From NCBI GenBank assembly GCA_029641185.1, contig JAPWGK010000025.1:186001-250000 (forward strand): a stretch of DNA of 64,000 nucleotides. The letters are read 5' to 3'. Below the pieces are notes generated by a model. That model was not told the DNA's origin, did no database searches, and saw nothing but the letters and a program-made list of their open reading frames with translations. This document shows, one piece after another, positions 56,853 through 64,000 of this stretch. The translations under genes and the position numbers were made by a program. Every line of letters begins with the position of its first letter. Position 1 is the stretch's first letter. The DNA comes from Pseudofabraea citricarpa (taxonomy: Eukaryota; Ascomycota; Leotiomycetes; Helotiales; Dermateaceae).

Positions 56853-57863
56853 ATGTCTTCTCCATACGCTGCAGCGCATATCAACCCTCAAGGACCAGAC
56901 GACGCCCGCCCAACCGCCTTGCAGATAATCAAAGATGAGGGAAAGGAAGGACAGCTCAAGGGCAAGGTGATTGTAATTACTGGAACGTCATCTGGGATTG
57001 GAATCGAGACAGCTCGAGCCTTGTCTGCCACAGGGGCCAAACTGTTCCTGACGGCTCGAAATGTGACCAAGGGAAAAGAGGCCTTGGCCGATATCCTGGA
57101 ACCTGGCCGCGTCGAGCTGATCGAGATGGATCAGGAATCTCTGGACAGTGTGCGGGCCGCTGCCAAGCTGATCCTCGAAAAGGCCAACAACCAGGTCAAT
57201 ATCCTGGTTGGCAATGCTGGAATCATGGCTGTCCAGACGTTGCAGTTCACGAAAGATGGATTTGAGCTGCAATTTGGTACCAACCACCTGTCCCATTTCC
57301 TCTTCTTCGAGCTTCTGAAGCCGGCATTGCTTGCGAGCGCCACGCCCGACTTCCAGTCCAGGGTTGTCTCGGTAGCCTCCTCAGCTCATCGTACGGCGAG
57401 CATCAACGATGCAGGGAACTACAACTTCGAGAAGGGAGGCTACCATCCCTGGCTTTCATACGGGCAGTCAAAGAGTGCGAATATCTACATGGCTAATGAG
57501 ATCGAACGGCGTTATGGAGCCAAAGGACTCCACGCAACAAGTCTCCATCCTGGCGGAATTGACACACCTCTCCAGAAGCACATAGATGCTAAGGAACTTG
57601 CATCAATTTTAGAGAATAAGGACATCGTGAAGGCAATGAAGAGCCCAGCGCAAGGAGCTGCGACGACAGTATGGGCTGCAATTGGTGAAAAGTGGGAGAA
57701 GCAGGGCGGAAAATACCTCGAAGATGTTGCAGTAGCTGAACGTGGTGTAGATGATGGCAGCCCAGTTGGAAAGGGATATGTCTCCCATACGTATGATCCC
57801 GAGAGAGAGGCAAGATTGTGGAAAGACTCCCTTGTCATGGTCGGGTTATCTGATGATCTGTAA
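56853..57863 (+). CDS. Short-chain dehydrogenase/reductase (retinol-dehydrogenase/WWOX-like)
   Basis: Single exon, 336 aa. TGTSSGIG (about 43-50) is the cofactor-binding motif, with TARN after the second strand (NADP preference is an inference). GNAGIM, then SVASSAHR (catalytic Ser) and YGQSKSAN, the canonical Tyr-x3-Lys, then SLHPGGIDTPL. Length and order fit the fungal SDRs related to retinol dehydrogenases. No transmembrane anchor or signal is visible, so it is probably cytosolic. The substrate is unknown. Compared with the SDR at 12.6 kb, all catalytic residues are intact. Confidence 0.93.
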   Translation: MSSPYAAAHINPQGPDDARPTALQIIKDEGKEGQLKGKVIVITGTSSGIGIETARALSATGAKLFLTARNVTKGKEALADILEPGRVELIEMDQESLDSVRAAAKLILEKANNQVNILVGNAGIMAVQTLQFTKDGFELQFGTNHLSHFLFFELLKPALLASATPDFQSRVVSVASSAHRTASINDAGNYNFEKGGYHPWLSYGQSKSANIYMANEIERRYGAKGLHATSLHPGGIDTPLQKHIDAKELASILENKDIVKAMKSPAQGAATTVWAAIGEKWEKQGGKYLEDVAVAERGVDDGSPVGKGYVSHTYDPEREARLWKDSLVMVGLSDDL

Positions 57864-58126
57864 TTAAGCTAAATTAAACACCACTAAGTCGAACGCTTCT
57901 TGGGTAGTTGATTAGTATTAAGGATTTTACTACAGATTCTCATCTATTGCTCACTTACGTCTTTGAGAAGTCGCCACCGTGATCTGTGCCTGCTTTTTCA
58001 TGTGATATCTGAATTTGCTGGGACATATGTACACTTTCTTTTAAAAGTTTCTCTCGATTTTTGGATGAACAATTTCAACCTCTTATGTTTGGAAATCAAT
58101 AGAGGTTCCAAACCAAGAGCTTTTCA

Positions 58127-59182
58127 TTACGGGAAGAGGACCCGTATGGGTTCTTCCCCTCTGAGCGCCCTCCATCGATTGCTGCTTTCGATTAACTCAT
58201 CAACCCCTTCTAACGCCCATGTGTATTTTTCAATAAATCCAGGTGTCGCTTCCCAACTCTGTTTGTCATGCGGCTCTCCCCAAATAATCAAGCCTTTTCG
58301 GTCTGCCGTTAACGTATCTTCATCCACTTTCGGAGAATCCAAAGCGCCTGACCTCAGACGAGAATTGTGCGTGCGGCGAGAACTTGGCAAAACATCATTT
58401 ACCAAACCTCCGAAGAGATCTTTGTGCATCTCTTCGTGGTCAAAGCAATCCTCGTTCTTGATCAGATTGTCCCGTAATCGCTCAAAGGGAAACATGTCCA
58501 TCCACGCGGAATGAGGCTTGGTCATTTGTAAGACTGTTGGAGTTAGGGACTTTGGGATATAACCGCTGCCTGCATGCATTACTGTGTAAGTTCCACATAG
58601 ATTACGGCAAGGCTGGCTGCCAGTTACAGGAAAGCGTGTCATGGTAAACGTTGCCGAGGCTCTCAGTAGATCTTTGTTGGCAACAAGCGCTCGGAATACA
58701 GTGTGGTATATAAGACGAAGCAGGTGATCGGATGAAAGAGGAAAATCCATTTTCTCTGGTCTAATCGGCTTGGGCATGACGGATAAACTGGATGGATGCT
58801 GCACATCCCTTGGTGAGAGTTGTACATCAGTGATATCATGCTCTGATGAATTTGTATGCTGTGCTTTATTCGGAAATGGTTTATTTCCAGCCTTATATTC
58901 AGATTCGGATCCAGAACTCTCAAGTCGAAAGCGAACAACCCGAAATGGTTTGGACTGTGTATTCTGAGATTCTTCTGCAGCTTTTCTTCTCCCTAAAAGC
59001 GACAATGAGCTTACTCACATGTGGCAAAACCTTGTGTCCAACTCAACAGGAACTTGGCACTCACTATGTTCTCTCTGATTTATCTTATTCTGTTCTTTCT
59101 TCCGCTGTTTCCTTAGCTCGGCCAAGCGATGGCCTTGACTCTCGTTTGGTTGTTCACCGCGAGGTTGGAGTTGTGGCGCCAT
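58127..59182 (-). CDS. bZIP-type transcription factor with DUF3425 domain
   Basis: Exons 59182-59065 and 58992-58127 (327 aa), joined inside the basic region. The joined basic region is KKEQNKINQREHRRRKAAEE (about 28-47), with the Asn and Arg residues of bZIP DNA contacts. The leucine zipper that should follow is not evident, as is common in this fungal group. The DUF3425 part is clear: HLLRLIYHTVFRALVANKDLL, TPTVLQMTKPHSAWMDMFPF, RLRDNLI, DHEEMHKDLFGG, LIIWGEPHDKQSWEATPGF and NRWRALRGEEP. It acts in the nucleus as a regulator; the targets are unknown. Its 3' end faces the SDR gene (263 bp). Confidence 0.9.
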
Positions 59183-60660
59183 TGCCGTCGTTTTCTCTAT
59201 TTGTCGTCGAATCCGACAGCACAAAAGTCTGGTAGATAGAGGGAACGATGAAAGTAAAGGATAGAAGGGGAAATAAATGTCAGCCAGCCCGAAACGTCAC
59301 GATGAGGGAAGTGGCTTGGCAAATACATGAGCTAATCCAGATCGGGAGATTCTTGTCAGCCGTCAGCATGCATGAAATAGACAACCGAAACTCTCTACTA
59401 CATTTCACCATTGACTTTACTGCTAACCTTTCAAGGGACTTGCTTGCTAATCTTGACTTTCAATCGCCCGTGATTTCGGAGATATCAAGTTTTCAATAAC
59501 GTGTTTATGCCAAAAAGAACTCGCGTTCCGCCGTTCGGCGCTCCTCTGCTCACCAACTATCATGTGACCACTATCGAATTACTTCATGTTAACAAAAACA
59601 AACTCCTGCAGCTAATACGCTCCCACTAAACTTGATTTCTTATATTATATCAGAATGTGAATTTGAATTCCATTAGATGAAAGAGGCATACGATTTGTAA
59701 AACATACGAATAACAAAATCTTAAGCTATAATATATCACGGAGCTGGGCTCGTCGCTAACTGAGACGAGCTACCTACCAGTTACTATCAGTTGACATAAC
59801 TGGTATTATAAGGCCTGCGTCTCTAATTGACTCGTGATTTATATAACCTTAGAATAAAAAACCTTTTGAATTTATATAATATATACTAAAAACTCTACTT
59901 GTCACGAAGCCGTGAAGAAATCAAAGATTTTTTTGAAACACTAAGTTTATATTTTGTATGTAGACTAGAGATTTCAAAGTGGTAGAAGTGAAATAATTAT
60001 AATTCCACGTTGGTTAAATGATCTTTAAAAATACCTCTATGTCTACAGCGACACACGACGTAAGCCCGTCGGGCAGTTCACGAAATTCTCAAATTTCGTG
60101 TGCTGAATCTGGTATAAATTCCCGATTATATTAGATACTTATATGAACGCAATTTGCTCTTGTTTCCAAGGACTTTCGCGGGAAGTCTTTCATCGTGTTC
60201 GCCGACCTTCTTAGCCTTGTTTGCCAGAAACAAATAGCCTTATTTTCTCTCGTATATAAGATGACTCGTAAGAGTTTCAATGCGTTGTTAATCTCAGGGA
60301 TCATACTTTTGTCTTGAACTTGTTAGGTGTCAGGGGAACCTAGCTTCACGTTACATAAACAAACTTAAAAATACCACGCGAGAAGAAATGTTATAGCTAA
60401 ACGTAAAGACCACTCGGTCTTATAAACGAGTTCGCCAAAGGCAATTGCACTTCTTCTGATAATTGTATCATGTTATCGATGACCTGTCAAGATACAAGAC
60501 TCGTAAATAGCATAATAAAAACGCACGGATTTCAAATCTTAGCATGTTCTCGCTACTTAGTACTCTCAGCGATACAGCATTTCTAGATTTCTTATCTGGG
60601 TGTATTTCTTACGATTGAAAGATAACTAGAATATATACTCGTTCCATAATAATAACATAA
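59183..60660. other. AT-rich gene-free region with short inverted repeats
   Basis: No gene recognised. Strongly AT-rich from 59630 to 60660. It contains CACGAAAT-tctcaa-ATTTCGTG (60079-60100), GCCCG-t-CGGGC (60064-60074) and CCAGTTA...TAACTGG (59787-59813). It looks like decayed non-coding or mobile-element DNA. Confidence 0.4.
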
Positions 60661-63600
60661 TAATAGCTGAGCGATTTTGAAGAGTTGGCTAACAGAAGAA
60701 GAAGAAGAAGAAGAAGAAGAAGAAGAAGAAGAAAAGCTCGCTAATCTCTGGTGTTCCGAAGACAGCACAGCGGAAGGGCTGAGAGATTTCTCTTTCGCAT
60801 TTATTCATTCATTTCTTTTCATTCTCTCGTTGCGACTCCATTATTATTGTTATTATTATTATTCCATCAGGCTCAACGCCTAGCCCGCCACAGAGGGAGG
60901 ATATCCGTTTCTGTTTTTCTGCGCTCACTCGTGACTCGACCGGACGGAAGATTGGCATGCGGCAAGCCGCGTAAGCTCGTCCGGTATTGCATCGGACCAA
61001 GAACTGCACCTTGCACTCGAATAACATGACTTTTCAACTTTCGAAGGCATCATTACTGGTGACTGATCAAGTCAAGTCCAGCCCCCCTGAAAGATTTCGA
61101 AAGCTGACAGGCGTTTTTTGTTGATTATTTGGAGGCGCAGGGTCGTGGCACAGCGAATTTTTCCTTCTCCTTTTCTCTCTTTCTTCTTTTTCGGTTTGCG
61201 CCCCGACTGGGCTGGGCTTGGCTCTTGGATCGTTACATCGCCGAGGATTTCTTGTTCTCCCGCCATGCGCCATGTGCGATGCCATGAGTGCGACAAGAAT
61301 TGTCAAGAGATGGGTGGCAGGGAAGGGGGGAGAGATGGTTTTTGGGCAAGAGGAGAGGAAAAGCTTGGTAGATTTTCAGTAAGTGGGTGCAGTACGAAGT
61401 ACAATAAGGGGATATTTCTCACCCACACGTACATGGACCTATGCATGTCGATTGACCCCTTGATGCAGCTAGACATAAGCATAAAAACAAGAATGAACGG
61501 TCCCGCTGTTGTTATGCATGCGGGTTTATCCGCTCTTGTTTTCCCCTCCCTCCTCCTTTTTTTTTTTTCTTCTTCTTCTTCTTTTGCTCTTCTCCGGCTC
61601 TTTCTCCAACTTTCGCTTGGCATCATATCGCACCCCCGTCATTGTCACAACCAACCAGCTGCATAACTCAAGCATCTTAGGTCGTCGTCATGTGAGACAT
61701 CAATAGAACAATATCTTCACCTCGATTCTCGAGCCCTCCCTTTCGGAGTAGATTGCAGAAGCAGAACTACTGAAGCGGCACGGCAGGAGAGAGTTGATGG
61801 ATGTTCACCGATACATCTGAAGCCGCCAAAAAAACAACCAAAAAAAAACCATCGACTCACTGATATATTATTTGACAAACCCATTAACTCGCAGCAATGC
61901 CCGTACTCAAGAAACCCTGCAGTGGGAGAAGTACAGTACAAAACAGAACAGAACAGAACAGCAAATTCCACGTTCTCGGGCGGTGATTTCAGGGCTGGCT
62001 CCTTGGCTGGTGTTCTTCCTGCTGTGATCTGCCGGGTCTGGCCTCCAAGTCTCTTGTGCTTGCGACTCCTGAACCGGCTAACCCTTCTATCGCAATCGAC
62101 ATCGCATCCATCGCATGGCTTGTGGAGCAAAAAGAAAAAAGAAAACTGGAATATCGAAGAACAAGAAAAGTGGTCCGCTGCTCGCACAGGTACTGTACAT
62201 GGGATGGGGGAGGGATCAGATAAGCGGGGAGGGGAGACAAGAAGGTTAAGGTTTTTGCCATCCTCTTTGCTGTACCGACAGAAGGGATTTTCTCTCCCAT
62301 GAGACATGGCGCTATTGTTGAGTAAGTAAATGCTGTAGAAAGTTAAGCGCTGCTTGCTCGTTGGATTTTGCTGTAGACCAGACGTTCTTTTCTAATACAC
62401 AATCTAGTCGCTCTGGGTTCGATTTCATTTCACTTCATCTCGCTTTTCTTTTTACTTTGCCGATCAGTGGACGAACGCGGAGATGGCATGGCATGACATA
62501 AAATAGTTTTCTCAGCAGCATCTCACGACACCTGGTCACATTTTTTGTCTTGTTTTCTCTTCAATGAGGCACAAGTGCTAAGTTGGATCGACGCGCCACT
62601 TGCGATGGTCGTGAGTTGGACTTCTACTAGTTCTAGACCCCTCGGTCGGGAGAAGCGTATACTCGTCGGTTATGCATTGCTACACGGCACAGCAGAGCAA
62701 CTCCGACAAAGACTTTCTATCACGTCGGTCCTTTTTTGTTTCTGTTCCTGCTCTGGACCGGCCCTACATAGGCTACACTACATAGTTCACGGCTGAAAAA
62801 GGCAAAACTCGAGATCGAAGCAGCCCTATGGAATGGAATGGGCTGATGATGATTAAAAGCCAGCTGGATGCCAAGTTGACTGACCACTCTACCTCGTCTT
62901 CATGAGCTTCCCCACTTATGAACTATTCGCATGCGAAGTAATCGGAGCATCAGCGAATCACGTCACGTCAAGGCGCCGAATGGAAGATGATCCAACATGG
63001 GTACTGTACTAGAGCGAGTTGCAAATGCGTCGCTTTTTTTGAGCCTGCCGAGCGTGCCTGGGTCGACTTGGCGGGGAGGGAGGGGGAGAAACCCACAAGT
63101 CTTTTTTTTTAATGCGTGCTTTTCCGTTTTCTAACTTTTTTTTATCTGATGGAATCTGATTAGATTAGATTAATTCCCGACGCTTTGTTCCGGCTCTTGA
63201 TCTTGAGTTTTTCTTTTTCGCTTTCTTCTTCCTCCTTGGCTCGCTGCTCTCTCTTTTTCTCTCTTGCCAAGTTGCCGTTGCCACTGGCTTGGAGTCTAGA
63301 GAAAGCCACACACTGATCTGATCTCACCCCTACTTCGAAGACAGGCACTCCGATGCTATCACGCAAGCTATCTTAGACCGAAATGTATCATCTGATTAGA
63401 TTAGATTGTGCTTTGCAATTCGAGTCTTTGATTTCGCCTCTACCAAGAAATAACAATATAATCCACCATTTGAGAAACACAAGTCACCCACACCCACACC
63501 CACACGCACCCCGCCAAGTCCCAACCACACGGCGAGTCCACATCAACCCTCAACATGCCACTACACTACAAGAACGGGAATGAGCAGACCAACCAGTCAC

Positions 63601-64000
63601 TGCGACTCTATTCCCACGGCACAGGGTCGGCAGAACAAGCAACCTGTTACCCTAGGTACAAACCCGTGCATCTGATAAGATTAGATCCATAATTGCCCAG
63701 CCTTACAGCCCCCGGTCCGACCAATATCCAGTCTTGATTCCCTCCACCCACTCCACCCCCAAGCTGCACCATTCCCGATGCTCTCTCTCCGTCTGACTTT
63801 TTTCCTTCTTTATCAATTTCACCCGATGTCGCATCGTGCATGCATCATACCAGGACACGACAGGACAGGACATGCAAGACCATGGAGACCGTGGAGACCA
63901 TTCGATTTGTCGGGGCCACTGGCTGCATTGGGGATCGACCGGGCCAGTGCAGCAGTATCTGGTCTCGACCATGAAGCTGCATCAAGTGATAAGGTCGCCA
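60661..64000. other. Gene-free region, pyrimidine-rich, probable promoter of a gene beyond the window
   Basis: About 3.3 kb with no coding frame that has a domain. It has many C/T- or T-rich tracts (61155-61190, 61545-61600, 63205-63270), GATTAGATT repeats (63159-63171, 63395-63407) and CCCACAC repeats (63487-63508). Confidence 0.4.
60694..60734 (+). repeat. (GAA)n microsatellite
   Basis: About thirteen GAA/AAG units in an uninterrupted run. It gives a poly-Glu open frame on the plus strand that I do not take as coding. A (TTA)n run follows at 60845-60863. Confidence 0.9.

Noticed and set aside
60677..60883. Poly-Glu frame over the (GAA)n repeat
   Set aside because: Explained by the microsatellite alone.
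1..64000. CRISPR arrays, prophage or bacterial operons
   Set aside because: Spliced genes with fungal splice sites throughout; the tandem repeats are microsatellites without spacers.

Overview
This looks like nuclear DNA of a filamentous ascomycete (Pezizomycotina, perhaps Leotiomycetes; the class is only a guess). Almost every gene has short introns of about 45-140 bp with GTRAGT-like donors and CTAAC/CTGAC-like branch sites. Genes lie on both strands without operons. The families are typically fungal: Zn2Cys6 regulator, DUF3425 bZIP, Egh16-like protein, DUF3632, secreted T1-type RNase and ACS-family (Dal5-like) transporters. I rebuilt 24 protein genes by joining exons in phase. I saw no rRNA or CRISPR and found no tRNA.

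Layout. 1.0-2.6 kb: mucin-like single-pass membrane protein with duplicated exons. 2.6-5.8 kb: gene-free, repeat-rich DNA leading into an ACS transporter (5.8-7.5). 8.6-9.8: aldoxime-dehydratase-like gene. 11.1-11.7: MAPEG protein whose start codon is split by an intron. 12.6-15.2: atypical SDR and an NmrA-like protein. 16.9-18.4: SRPK-like kinase with DFS instead of DFG. 19.0-20.4: zinc-knuckle/HNH gene broken by an in-frame TAG. 21.5-30.5: flavin amine oxidase, METTL7-like methyltransferase, zinc-type reductase, Zn2Cys6 regulator and Fe(II)/2OG oxygenase. 32.8-38.7: two ACS transporters around an amidohydrolase that carries a one-base frameshift. 39.2-44.6: secreted M28 aminopeptidase and secreted subtilisin. 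46.4-50.7: secreted guanyl RNase, DUF3632 protein and Egh16-like protein with an Asn-rich repeat tail. 53.7-55.6: DHA1 drug/H+ antiporter. 56.9-57.9: classical SDR. 58.1-59.2: bZIP-DUF3425 regulator. 59.2-64.0: no gene recognised; an AT-rich part is followed by pyrimidine-rich sequence.

How the genes may work together. The clearest functional group is 32.8-44.6 kb: extracellular endo- and aminopeptidase, two permeases of a family that includes dipeptide and ureide carriers, and an intracellular amidohydrolase. This would suit uptake and breakdown of peptides or amides, but the amidohydrolase is apparently broken. The 21.5-30.5 kb group has tailoring or catabolic enzymes plus a regulator but no polyketide or peptide synthase. 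Two genes carry apparent inactivating mutations and two introns appear to be GC-AG. I see no single clearly new multi-gene system; the best leads are in the findings.
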